The position numbers and the translations under genes were made by a program. A DNA stretch of 64,000 nucleotides from Xanthobacteraceae bacterium (GTDB lineage Bacteria > Pseudomonadota > Alphaproteobacteria > Rhizobiales > Xanthobacteraceae). Below, piece by piece: positions 1-8,452 of the stretch. Location of the stretch: NCBI GenBank assembly GCA_030037645.1, contig JASHQI010000186.1, positions 1 through 64,000 on the forward strand, written 5' to 3'. Numbering within the stretch: the stretch's first letter is position 1; each line of letters opens with the position of its first letter. The notes under the pieces are model-generated. The model ran no database searches. It had not been told where the DNA came from and was given only the letters and a program-made list of their open reading frames with translations.

Positions 1-528
1 CCGCTCGGCATCGTCATGGGTTGGCGCGTGCGCGTCGGCTATGCGCTCGATCCGCTGATGACCGTATTTTACGCAAGCCCGCTGGTCGCACTCGCACCGC
101 TGGTGGTGATCTTTTTCGGCGTCGGCGTCGGCGGCAAGGCCGTCATCATCTTCTTTCTCGCCGTCTTCCCGTTCATCTTCAACGCCTATGCGGGCGTGCG
201 CTCGGTCGACCGGTTGCTCATCAATGTTGTGCGCTCGCTGGGCGGCAGCGAGTGGGACCTGTACATCAAGGTAATCCTGCCCAGCGTCCTGCCCTATATC
301 GTCGCCGCGAGCCGCATTGCCGTCGGGCGGGCGCTTATCGGCGTGCTGGTCGGCGAGTTCTTTGCCGCCTCCGAAGGCATCGGCTACGCCATCTCGAGGT
401 TCGGCGATATTTTCGCAACCGACCGCATGTTCGGCTGCATCCTTACGGTGATGGCGATCGCGGTGGTGCTGACGGAAGGCATACGCTTTGCCGAGCGCAC
501 CGCCTTTCCGTGGCGAGCTGGGCGGTAG
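1..528 (+). CDS. ABC transporter permease, TauC/SsuC type (5' truncated)
   Basis: The reading frame is open from the window edge to a TAG at 526-528, so only the C-terminal ~175 residues are seen. It is an inner-membrane permease of the taurine/nitrate/sulfonate ABC class: it shows hydrophobic helices and the cytoplasmic EAA-type loop around 'GGSEWDLYIKVILPSVLPYI', which contacts the ATPase. A second permease starts 2 bases after its stop and shares the segment 'DRLLINVVRS', so the two are paralogues, probably forming a heterodimer. The ATP-binding subunit is not in the window and probably lies upstream. Substrate cannot be told from sequence. Confidence 0.88.
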   Translation, partial: PLGIVMGWRVRVGYALDPLMTVFYASPLVALAPLVVIFFGVGVGGKAVIIFFLAVFPFIFNAYAGVRSVDRLLINVVRSLGGSEWDLYIKVILPSVLPYIVAASRIAVGRALIGVLVGEFFAASEGIGYAISRFGDIFATDRMFGCILTVMAIAVVLTEGIRFAERTAFPWRAGR

Positions 529-530
529 CG

Positions 531-1388
531 ATGACTGAAATCCAAGCCGGCGCCGTGAATATCGCCGCTGATGCGGCTGACGGCCTCGACGCGCCCCGCA
601 AGACCGTTTGGCAGCGCTTCGAGCCGACCATTTTCGGCACTGCAACGATCATCCTTCTCCTGCTGGTCTGGCAATTCCTGCCTGACTTCGTTCCGCTGAA
701 GGCCGGCACCAAACTTTTCTTCGCCGTGCCCAGCCAAATCGTCGGCACGTTGTGGAATATGTTCGCCACCGGCATGATCTGGGCGCCGCTTGGCGTCAGC
801 GCGTCGGCATTCGGCGTCGGACTCGCGCTCGCCATCGTCGTCGGGCTCCCGCTCGGCATTCTGCTTGGCCGTTCGATCACGTTGAATGCGATGTTCGACC
901 CGTTCATCACCGCGTTCAACGCCACGCCACGCCTGGTTTTTCTGCCGCTCTTGCTGCTGTGGTTCGGCATCGGCTTGTGGTCGAAAGTCGCCATCGTTTT
1001 CATCGGCGCCTTGTTCCCGCTTCTGATCAACACCTACGAGGGTGTGCGCAACGCCGACAGGCTTCTCATCAATGTCGTGCGTTCGTTCGGTGCCACGGAA
1101 TGGGACATCGCCCGGCTGGTGGTGGTGCCGAACTCGTTGCCCTTCATCATGGTCGGATTGCGGCTCGCAATCGGCCGCGCGGTTCTCGGTGTCGTGGTCT
1201 CGGAGTTTTTCGGCTCCGAGAGCGGCCTTGGCGTCATCATGGTTCGAGCTGCCAGCGCCTTCAAGGTCGACGTCGTATTCGCCGGCTTGATCATATTCGC
1301 CGCGCTGTCGCTGATGATGACGGGCATCGTAAAGCTGATCGAGGAACGCCTGAGCCGCTGGCGGCCGGCGCAGGGCAACAGCAATTGA
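531..1388 (+). CDS. ABC transporter permease, TauC/SsuC type
   Basis: A 285-residue inner-membrane permease. The N-terminal ~35 residues are cytoplasmic, followed by about six hydrophobic segments (first near residues 38-53) and an EAA loop around 'GATEWDIARLVVVPNSLPFI' for ATPase contact. The ATG at 531 lies 2 bases past the upstream permease stop, so translation is probably coupled. The two permeases are paralogous over their whole shared length. A convergent NMT1-type binding protein gene ends 42 bases downstream and is the likely periplasmic partner. The family covers taurine, sulfonate, nitrate and pyrimidine-precursor uptake; the actual ligand is unknown. Confidence 0.9.
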   Translation: MTEIQAGAVNIAADAADGLDAPRKTVWQRFEPTIFGTATIILLLLVWQFLPDFVPLKAGTKLFFAVPSQIVGTLWNMFATGMIWAPLGVSASAFGVGLALAIVVGLPLGILLGRSITLNAMFDPFITAFNATPRLVFLPLLLLWFGIGLWSKVAIVFIGALFPLLINTYEGVRNADRLLINVVRSFGATEWDIARLVVVPNSLPFIMVGLRLAIGRAVLGVVVSEFFGSESGLGVIMVRAASAFKVDVVFAGLIIFAALSLMMTGIVKLIEERLSRWRPAQGNSN

Positions 1389-1430
1389 TTACGTTCGTCC
1401 TCCCCCGCGAAAAGGGTGAGGACGGCGGTA

Positions 1431-2462
1431 TCAGTCCGCCTTCGTGGGCGCTGCGAGGTTTGTCGGCACGTAGCCCATTTGCTTGAGCGTCGGATCAAGC
1501 AAATTGCGCGCCAGGAACTGTTCCGGATCGGGCAACGGCTTGTCTGCCGGCCATTGCCGCGCGGCGATCATGGTGAGCCGACGCGATTCAAAGATGTCGC
1601 GGAACAGGTCCTTCGGCACTTCGGCACCGAAGGAATCGTGGAGCTGATCCCAGATCAAGCCGGCCTCTTCGTCGTTCTTGATGCTGCCGATATGATGCTC
1701 CATCACCGGGATCGAGCCCGCTTTGTTGGTGCGGAAGTACATGATTGCCTTGGCGATGGCGCGAACGATCTTTTTGACCGTCTCCGGGTTCTTCTGCACG
1801 AATTCTTGCGAGCACCAGATCGTGCCGCCGGCGCGCGGGATGTAGTCGCCGGTACGCAACAGCACCTTCAGTCCGGCTTTCTCAGCCACGATGGCGTGCG
1901 GGATGGACAGCGACGCGCCCTGAATGTCGTTGTTGACCATGGCCGCGATCCGCTCGGGCTCGGCCTGGAAGGAAATGACCTTATAGTCCTTGCCGGCGTC
2001 CATGTGAAAGAAGCGATGCAGCACCGCTTGCGCTTCATCGTAATCGGCGCCGCCGGGCTGGCCCAAGCCGAGCGTCTTGCCTTCGAGATCCTGCGGCTTC
2101 TTGATATCCGCCCGCGTCGTGATGGTCCACTGCGATTTGAGCGATTCGCCGACGATGTACATGATCTTGGCACCGCTCAACGCCGCTTGCGCCCCGCCGG
2201 AGGGGATCGGCGCACAATCGAGGTTGCCGGAAAGCACGGCAGCGACCTGCGACCGCGGTTGCAATTCGACGAGGCTGGCGTCGAGGCCTTCCTGTTTGAA
2301 GAAGCCTTTGTCCAAAGCGATGTAAGTTGGAATGTGGAAGCCGTCGCCGCCGATCACCTTGCCTATGGTGACTTTATTCGATTGTGCCTGTGCACTCGCC
2401 GCAAACGAAACGGTCAGCGCAATCGCCGCAGCGGGTATGACCAGAAGCCGGAGCATCCGCAT
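1431..2462 (-). CDS. ABC transporter substrate-binding protein, NMT1/THI5-like
   Basis: Periplasmic binding protein of 343 residues. A signal peptide ends near 'ASAQAQS', followed by the type II binding fold of the NMT1/SsuA family, with 'IALDKGFFKQEGLDASLVEL' and 'GKTLGLGQPGG' typical of the first lobe. I chose the ATG at 2462 rather than one 45 bases upstream because GGAGGAA lies six bases before it. The gene is convergent with the two permeases at 1-1388, so it is probably their receptor although it has its own promoter. The ligand cannot be inferred. Confidence 0.88.
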   Translation of the reverse strand: MRMLRLLVIPAAAIALTVSFAASAQAQSNKVTIGKVIGGDGFHIPTYIALDKGFFKQEGLDASLVELQPRSQVAAVLSGNLDCAPIPSGGAQAALSGAKIMYIVGESLKSQWTITTRADIKKPQDLEGKTLGLGQPGGADYDEAQAVLHRFFHMDAGKDYKVISFQAEPERIAAMVNNDIQGASLSIPHAIVAEKAGLKVLLRTGDYIPRAGGTIWCSQEFVQKNPETVKKIVRAIAKAIMYFRTNKAGSIPVMEHHIGSIKNDEEAGLIWDQLHDSFGAEVPKDLFRDIFESRRLTMIAARQWPADKPLPDPEQFLARNLLDPTLKQMGYVPTNLAAPTKAD

Positions 2463-2674
2463 GAAAAATTCCTCCCTCTTGGCCGATCGAACGAGCGGCG
2501 TCGGCAACGATACTACGCCTTGGCTGCGAGCGGAAACGGGCGCCGACGCCGCACCCCTGCAACGGACCGCAATATTGATGTAGCCTTACCGCAGAGCTGC
2601 CCGCTGGACGTGCCGAAGTCCACCGCTTAAGCGGCAGCGCTCGTGCCGGCGGCCGGCTCTCACCTTCATCATTC

Positions 2675-2692
2675 TGATCGACGCGTCGATCA
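2675..2692. promoter_or_regulatory. 18-bp perfect palindrome, possible operator
   Basis: TGATCGACGCGTCGATCA is a perfect 18-bp dyad. It sits about 30 bases before the Bug receptor start at 2722, in the divergent gap after the NMT1-type gene (start 2462). A dimeric repressor or activator site is plausible. No regulator gene is adjacent. Confidence 0.4.
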
Positions 2693-2721
2693 ATCGGTCC
2701 CACCACCACGAGGGGAAAGCC

Positions 2722-3711
2722 ATGACATTTCCACGCCGTCAGTTCCTGCGACTCGCAGCAGGCGCGGGAGTCTTGCCGGCGACATCGCAGTTGGCCAGGA
2801 CGGCGACTTATCCGTCGCGCCCGATCACGCTGGTGGTGCCGTTTCCCCCCGGCGGCCCGACCGACACGTTGGCGCGGATCGTCGCCGACCACATGAGCAA
2901 ATCACTCGGCCGATCGGTCATTATAGAAAATGTAAGCGGGGCAAGCGGCAGCGTAGGCCTCGGACGCGTGGCACGCGCCGCGCCCGACGGCTACACGCTC
3001 GTGATCGGACACTGGGCGACCCATGTCGTGATCGGCGCGACCATGAAGCTGCCGTTCGACGTGCTGAATGATTTTGAGCCGGTGGCGGAGCTGGCCGACA
3101 CGCCGATATGGCTGGTCGCGAGAAACAATTTCCCGGCGGCAAACGCCTCCGAACTGCTGGCCTGGCTGAAGCAGCATCCAGGCAAGGCGCTGGCGGGCGC
3201 CGTCGGCGTCGGCAATGCGTCCGACCTCAACGCGGCCTATTTCGAGAAGATGACCGGCACTAAGTTTCAAACGGTGCCCTATCTCGGCGCCGCTCCGCTC
3301 AACCAGGATTTGCTCGCGGGGCGCATCGATCTGTTCTTGGGCATGGCGGCGGCAACGTTTCCATTTGTGCGTAGCGGCCAAATGAAAGCCTACGCCGTGA
3401 TGGCGAAATCGCGCTGGTGGGCCGATCCGGATGTGCCGACCATGGCGGAAGCAGGCGTACCGGGACTCTATGCATCGTTCTGGCACGGCATCTGGGCGCC
3501 GAGGGGAACACCGAAGGATATCATCGCGACGCTGAACTCAGCGATACGCGCGGCTTTGACTGATCCCACCGTGAAGAAGCGATTTGCCGACCAGGGTCAA
3601 GCAATTCCACCGCCCGAGCAGCAGACGCCGGAGGCGCTCGGCAGATTGCAAAGAGCGGAAATCGCGAAGTGGTGGCCGATCATCAAGGCGGCCGGCATCA
3701 AGGCTGAGTGA
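2722..3711 (+). CDS. Bug-family tripartite tricarboxylate transporter receptor
   Basis: Extracytoplasmic solute receptor of 329 residues. The N-terminus 'PRRQFLRLAAGAG' is a twin-arginine (Tat) signal, so it is probably exported folded. 'YPSRPITLVVPFPPGGPTDT' is the Bug signature that shapes the carboxylate pocket, and 'VPTMAEAGVPG' is the second conserved segment. The start follows GAGGGGAAAGCC. A second Bug gene starts 42 bases downstream in the same direction. No TctA or TctB membrane subunit is visible, so it must share a transporter encoded elsewhere or act as a sensor. Ligand unknown; carboxylates are usual for the family. Confidence 0.93.
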   Translation: MTFPRRQFLRLAAGAGVLPATSQLARTATYPSRPITLVVPFPPGGPTDTLARIVADHMSKSLGRSVIIENVSGASGSVGLGRVARAAPDGYTLVIGHWATHVVIGATMKLPFDVLNDFEPVAELADTPIWLVARNNFPAANASELLAWLKQHPGKALAGAVGVGNASDLNAAYFEKMTGTKFQTVPYLGAAPLNQDLLAGRIDLFLGMAAATFPFVRSGQMKAYAVMAKSRWWADPDVPTMAEAGVPGLYASFWHGIWAPRGTPKDIIATLNSAIRAALTDPTVKKRFADQGQAIPPPEQQTPEALGRLQRAEIAKWWPIIKAAGIKAE

Positions 3712-3753
3712 AACAACTGGCCGTCGTGCGCACGGCAAACAAGGGAGGCTCGA

Positions 3754-4728
3754 ATGCAATGGCATAATCGACGTCGTCTCGCGCTCGCGCTCGTTGCGGG
3801 GATCTCGTTGCTGCTGACCGGCCCGGCTGCCTGGCCGCAGAGCGGCGGAACAATCAGAATGATCCTGCCCTTCCCGCCCGGCGGCCCGGCCGATGCCATG
3901 GCTCGCCTGTTGGCGCAACAGATCGGCGCCGCCGGCGGCCCGACGATGGTGCTCGAAAGTCATCCCGGCGCTGGCACGGAGATCGGAACCGAATTGGCAT
4001 CCCACGCAGCACCCGATGGCAACACTTTGGCGATTATTTCAAATTCGTTCATCGTGCTGCCGCATCTGCGCAAGCTCAACTACGATCCGCTGACGTCCTT
4101 CGAGCCCATTTGCGAGCTCGCGAGCTTTCCGCCTCTGATCGTCGTCAACAGCACCTCGCCTTACCACACCTTCGCCGAGCTCATCGACGCGGCACATGCA
4201 CATCCCGGCGCGTTGACACTCGGCACGCTTGGGCCGGCGTCGGCTTCGCAGATGACATTCGAAATGCTCAAACGTGCGGCCAAGGTCGATATCACATTCG
4301 TTCCATTTCCCGGATATACGCCGGCGATCCAAGCCCTGCTTGGCAATCAGATCACGTCGGCGCTCGCCGACCTCTCGACATTGCAGGGACAATTGCAGAC
4401 CGGCAAGTTGCGCGCACTGGCCACGACGGCGCGGCGGCGGGTGGACTCGCTGCCGAACGTGCCGACCATCGCCGAAGCCGGCTACCCGCAAGCCGAGGCC
4501 GAGTTCTTCGGCGGCGTGGTTGCTCCGGCCAAGACGCCGAAAGAATCAATCGACCACCTCATCGGCTGGTTTAAGACCGCGATGCAGCGGCCAGAGATCA
4601 AGGCAAAATTCGCTGCGCTCGGTTTTTATCCGGGCGGCGCTTGCGGCGCCGATTTTGCCGCCATCCTGCACAAGCAATACGACGATTACGGCCGCATCAT
4701 TCGCGAAACCAACATCAAGGTCGAATAG
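3754..4728 (+). CDS. Bug-family tripartite tricarboxylate transporter receptor
   Basis: A 324-residue periplasmic receptor with a Sec signal peptide (hydrophobic stretch about residues 9-25, cleavage near 'AAWPQS'). It has the Bug loop 'RMILPFPPGGPADAMARLLA' and the second signature 'VPTIAEAGYPQ'. Start at an ATG after GGGAGGCTCGA. It is the second gene of a pair with the Tat-exported receptor upstream and precedes a family III CoA-transferase. That order would fit uptake of a carboxylic acid followed by CoA activation; this is inference from position only. Confidence 0.93.
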   Translation: MQWHNRRRLALALVAGISLLLTGPAAWPQSGGTIRMILPFPPGGPADAMARLLAQQIGAAGGPTMVLESHPGAGTEIGTELASHAAPDGNTLAIISNSFIVLPHLRKLNYDPLTSFEPICELASFPPLIVVNSTSPYHTFAELIDAAHAHPGALTLGTLGPASASQMTFEMLKRAAKVDITFVPFPGYTPAIQALLGNQITSALADLSTLQGQLQTGKLRALATTARRRVDSLPNVPTIAEAGYPQAEAEFFGGVVAPAKTPKESIDHLIGWFKTAMQRPEIKAKFAALGFYPGGACGADFAAILHKQYDDYGRIIRETNIKVE

Positions 4729-4826
4729 TGCAGGTCGTTCCCGCAACCCGGTCGCAATTCGGGTGAGGTCGCTTGATCCGAACTCGCCGGTGGACTTCAA
4801 TACCAGGGATTTCACGCCAATCGTGC

Positions 4827-6227
4827 ATGGGCATGTCCGCTGCCGACCCGAAGAACGTTCTTGCAGGCCTGCTGCGCACAGCCGGCAATAGCGAAGCGTG
4901 GCTCCGCCATGTGGAATTGACCGGCAATGAGCCGGCGCTGCCGTCGTCGTTCGCGGTCGGAACCGCGGCGCAGGCGACCATTGCAGCGGCAGCGCTGGCG
5001 GCCGCCGAATTGTGGCGCCTGCGCGCCGGCCACCGTCAGGGCGTGCGCGTCGATATGCGCAATGCGGCGATTGAATTTCGCAGCGAGCGATATCTGCGCG
5101 TCGACGGCGAACCGCCCAATGATCATCATGACACGATCGCGGGTCTCTATCGCTGCGGCGACGGCCGTTGGGTACGCCTTCACACCAACCTGCCACATCA
5201 TTGCAGCGGCTTGCTCGCACTGCTGGGCTGCGAGCACGATCGCGCCGCCGTGCAATGCGCGCTTGCCGGTTGGCAGGCTGAGGCCCTGGAGACCGCGGCT
5301 GCTGACGCCGGCCTCGTTGTCACCGCATGCCGGTCATTCGCCGAATGGGACGCGCACCCACAATCTCGCGCGATCGCCGAGCTGCCGCCATTCACCATCG
5401 AGCGGATCGGCGAAGCGCCGGCAATGCGCTTGCCCGTGGCCGATCGGCCGCTTGCCGGCATCAAGGTACTCGATCTGACCCGCATCATTGCCGGCCCGGT
5501 CTGCGGCCGCACGCTTGCAGCGCATGGCGCCGACGTTCTGCTCGTAACCGCGGCGCACCTCCCGTCATTGCTGCCGCTGGTCGTCGATACCGGCCGGGGG
5601 AAATTGTCCACCGCGATCGATTTGCGCGAAGCGAGCGGGCGCGAGGCGCTCACGGCACTCATACGCGAGGCGGATATTTTGGTGCAGGGCTACCGGCCCG
5701 GTGCCATCGCCGCGTTCGGCTTCGGACCGCAGGACGTGGCTCGGATCCGGCCCGGGATCGTCTACGTCTCGCTTTGCGCCTACGGTCATGAAGGCCCATG
5801 GGCTTTGCGGCGCGGCTTCGACTCGCTGGTGCAAACGGCAAGCGGCTTCAACGTTGCCGAAGCGGAAGCGTTTGGCGACAACACGCCGAGAGCCCTTCCG
5901 GCCCAGGAACTCGACCACGCAACCGGTTATTTGCTGGCCTTCGCGGCGATGTCGGCTCTGGCGCGCCGTGTCGAGCGCGGCGGCTCCTGGCACGTCCGCG
6001 CCTCGCTGGCACAAACTGGATATTGGCTGCGCCGGCTCGGCCGCATCGACGGCATGACCTTTCCCGACCCCCGATTCAAGGACGTGCAGGATTGTCTAGA
6101 GGAAAGCTCATCGGGATTTGGCCGGCTCACGGCGGTGCGCCACTCTGCCGTCATGTCCGAGACACCGCCGTGCTGGGCGCGGCCCACCGTTCCTCTCGGC
6201 ACACACGCACCAGCCTGGCCGAATTAG
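4827..6227 (+). CDS. CaiB/BaiF family III CoA-transferase, permuted form
   Basis: Predicted cytoplasmic CoA-transferase of about 466 residues. Canonical family members begin with 'PLAGIKVLDLTRIIAGP', but here that segment lies near residue 210. It is preceded by a region resembling a CaiB C-terminal half ('YRCGDGRWVRLHTNLPHH', 'RSFAEWDAHPQ'). The halves therefore look permuted, as in a known subgroup of ~450-residue CaiB proteins. 'RGFDSLVQTASG' probably supplies the catalytic aspartate. I prefer ATG 4827 (or 4833) over an upstream TTG at 4773. It follows the two Bug receptors and may activate an imported acid. The last ~50 residues match nothing I recognise. Confidence 0.85.
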   Translation: MGMSAADPKNVLAGLLRTAGNSEAWLRHVELTGNEPALPSSFAVGTAAQATIAAAALAAAELWRLRAGHRQGVRVDMRNAAIEFRSERYLRVDGEPPNDHHDTIAGLYRCGDGRWVRLHTNLPHHCSGLLALLGCEHDRAAVQCALAGWQAEALETAAADAGLVVTACRSFAEWDAHPQSRAIAELPPFTIERIGEAPAMRLPVADRPLAGIKVLDLTRIIAGPVCGRTLAAHGADVLLVTAAHLPSLLPLVVDTGRGKLSTAIDLREASGREALTALIREADILVQGYRPGAIAAFGFGPQDVARIRPGIVYVSLCAYGHEGPWALRRGFDSLVQTASGFNVAEAEAFGDNTPRALPAQELDHATGYLLAFAAMSALARRVERGGSWHVRASLAQTGYWLRRLGRIDGMTFPDPRFKDVQDCLEESSSGFGRLTAVRHSAVMSETPPCWARPTVPLGTHAPAWPN

Positions 6228-6317
6228 CATCGGCGCAGATTATTCCGTCGTTGGCTAATGCGGATTGCCGCCGCGCTCGCCGGCCAAACCCGAAACATTT
6301 CGAGTTGCGTTGGTCCC

Positions 6318-7247
6318 TTATAGAGCACATGCTCTCAGATTGCGCGCGATGCGCGGCAAAATGGGCGTCTCGCCGTATTCGAATTTTTGCCCCGTAATCT
6401 GCTCGTACATCCGGATGTACCGGCGTGACAACTCTTGCACCAAGTCCGGCGGAGCGTCCGGCAACGCCGCATCGCGATACGGATCGCAGTGCTCGACAAA
6501 CCACAGCCGCAAAAATTCCTTGTCGAAATAGGCCGGTTCCTCGGCCGCGGCGAAGCGCGAGTCATAGGAGTCGCGCTGCCAATAGCGCGATGAATCCGGC
6601 GTGTGAATTTCATCGATGAGGACGAGCGCGCCACCGTCCGTTCCGAATTCGTACTTCGTGTCGACAAGAATGAGCCCGCTGCGCGCCGCGAGCTCCTGCC
6701 CGCGCGCGAACAGCGCGAGCGCCGCCGCCTTAATGCGCGCGAACAGCTCCTTGGTGATGAAGCCCTCCGCCATCATTTGCTCGGGAGTGAGCGCCCGGTC
6801 GTGCAGGGCTTCCTTGGTGGTTGGATCAAATATCGGCTGTGGCAACCTTTGGTTCTTTGTCATGCCATTGGGCAAAACTATGCCACCGAAATCCCGCTGG
6901 CCTTTTGCGTATCGCGTCCAGATGGCCGTATCGGTGACGCCGGTGAGATAGCCGCGCACCACTGCTTCGACCGGCACCATCGCGCACTTCTTCGCGATCG
7001 TGACATTCGGGTCGGCAACGGCCCGCACGTGGTTCGGCACGATGTCTTTGGTCCGCTCGAACCACCACGCGCTCACCTGGTTGAGCACCTGTCCTTTCCA
7101 CGGAATGTGGGCGATGATCCGGTCGAACGATGAATGCCGATCGGTCGTAATCAGGATAAGCTTGTCACCCTGGTCATAGACATCGCGCACCTTCCCCGTT
7201 TTCTTTGGCCCGAGAAAATCGAAGTTGGTTTCCCTGAGAATGTCCAT
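6318..7247 (-). CDS. purC: Phosphoribosylaminoimidazole-succinocarboxamide synthase
   Basis: SAICAR synthetase, 309 residues: ATP-dependent joining of aspartate to CAIR in purine synthesis, in the cytoplasm. Visible signatures are the N-terminal glycine-rich 'KKTGKVRDVYDQGDKLILIT', 'RHSSFDRIIAHIPWKGQVLN', 'VVRGYLTG' and 'LILVDTKYEFGTDGG'. Length and the SSFD segment match the ~300-residue subtype shared by yeast Ade1 and many alphaproteobacteria rather than the ~240-residue E. coli type. It is a housekeeping gene isolated among transport genes, and its C-terminus faces the CoA-transferase. Confidence 0.96.
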   Translation of the reverse strand: MDILRETNFDFLGPKKTGKVRDVYDQGDKLILITTDRHSSFDRIIAHIPWKGQVLNQVSAWWFERTKDIVPNHVRAVADPNVTIAKKCAMVPVEAVVRGYLTGVTDTAIWTRYAKGQRDFGGIVLPNGMTKNQRLPQPIFDPTTKEALHDRALTPEQMMAEGFITKELFARIKAAALALFARGQELAARSGLILVDTKYEFGTDGGALVLIDEIHTPDSSRYWQRDSYDSRFAAAEEPAYFDKEFLRLWFVEHCDPYRDAALPDAPPDLVQELSRRYIRMYEQITGQKFEYGETPILPRIARNLRACAL

Positions 7248-7342
7248 GTCAATTTCCGGGCGGCGAAGGCAGGAATCCCGCCGTCCGTTTCGATGTCAAG
7301 CGCTGGCGGCCTTGACCGTTTCAAACAGCGGCCGGGATCGTC

Positions 7343-8305
7343 TTAATCCGGTTGGATATCGGCGTCCTTGACCATCTTTTTCCACTCAATGAGCTGGGCC
7401 TTGATGTAACTCTCCAACTCCTCGGGCGTTGAGGAAAAACCCTCGAAGCCGATGACCTTGAATTTCGCCTGCACATTGGGATCGCCGATGATCGGCCGCA
7501 GTGTCTTGTTGAGCTTGGCGATGACTTCCGGCGGCGTGCCGGTGGGCGCCACCAAGCCGGCCCAGGCGTCGAGGTTAAATCCGGTCACCCCGGCCTCGTC
7601 CATGGTCGGCAGTTCGGGATAGAGCGCGCTGCGCTTGATGCGGGAGAGCGCCAGCGCGCGCAGCTTGCCGACCTTAATAAACGGCATGGCGGTGGTGAAG
7701 TCGGCGAACATCATCGACACGCGGCCGCCCAAAATGTCGTCGAGCGCCGGCGGCGTCGACTTGTAGGGCACGTTGAGCATCTTGATTCCGGCCCAATGCT
7801 CAAGCGTGTCGCCGGCGACGATGCCGGCGGTGTTGCCGCTGGCGATCGACAGCGTGTTGGGATGATCCTTGGCGTAGGCGACCAGCTCCTTGACCGAATG
7901 GAACGGCAGCTTCGGATTGATCACCAGCATCAGCGTGAAGCTTCCCACCCGTGTGATCGGCACGAAATCCTTGAGCGCATCGTATTTGACGTTCTTGTGG
8001 AGAAACGGATCGGCCGAGAGTGGTGAGTTGGTCGCCATCAACAGCGTGTAGCCGTCCGGGGCCGCATGATGGACATAAAGCGCCGACAACGAGCCGTCCG
8101 CGCCGGGACGATCCTCGACGACGACGGGCTGGTGGAGCATGGCGCTCAGCGGTTCGGCGATGATACGGCAGACTGTGTCGCTGCCGCTGCCGGGACCGAA
8201 CGGATTAACGAAGGTGATCGGCCTCGACGGATAATCGTCGGCGTAGAGCGCCGGGCTGAATAATGCGACTCCAGCAGCCACGAGAACGAGAAGCAGCCTT
8301 TTCAT
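7343..8305 (-). CDS. Bug-family tripartite tricarboxylate transporter receptor
   Basis: Periplasmic receptor of 320 residues. The signal peptide 'MKRLLLVLVAAGVALFSPAL' ends near 'YADD'. It has the Bug loop 'YPSRPITFVNPFGPGSGSDT' and the second signature 'LPTMDEAGVTG'. The ATG at 8305 is preceded by GGAGGAA and gives a clean signal peptide; a longer reading to 8410 would bury it. Another Bug gene lies upstream on the same strand, 147 bases away. No TctAB neighbours. Confidence 0.93.
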   Translation of the reverse strand: MKRLLLVLVAAGVALFSPALYADDYPSRPITFVNPFGPGSGSDTVCRIIAEPLSAMLHQPVVVEDRPGADGSLSALYVHHAAPDGYTLLMATNSPLSADPFLHKNVKYDALKDFVPITRVGSFTLMLVINPKLPFHSVKELVAYAKDHPNTLSIASGNTAGIVAGDTLEHWAGIKMLNVPYKSTPPALDDILGGRVSMMFADFTTAMPFIKVGKLRALALSRIKRSALYPELPTMDEAGVTGFNLDAWAGLVAPTGTPPEVIAKLNKTLRPIIGDPNVQAKFKVIGFEGFSSTPEELESYIKAQLIEWKKMVKDADIQPD

Positions 8306-8452
8306 GGACGTTCCTCCCAAGCTGGCGCAATCGTTGATTGCCAAAATTACTGACGTGTTCTTGTTGCGCCGGCAACCCGCCTCCCCCGGCGGCACAATCC
8401 AGGATAGCATATTTGCGGTGCAATGGAATTCGGTTTCACCGCAAGCAAAGGC

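Noticed and set aside
1416-2630. Plus-strand 404-residue frame opposite the NMT1-type binding protein
   Set aside because: Antisense shadow: the minus strand encodes a complete protein with signal peptide and family motifs.
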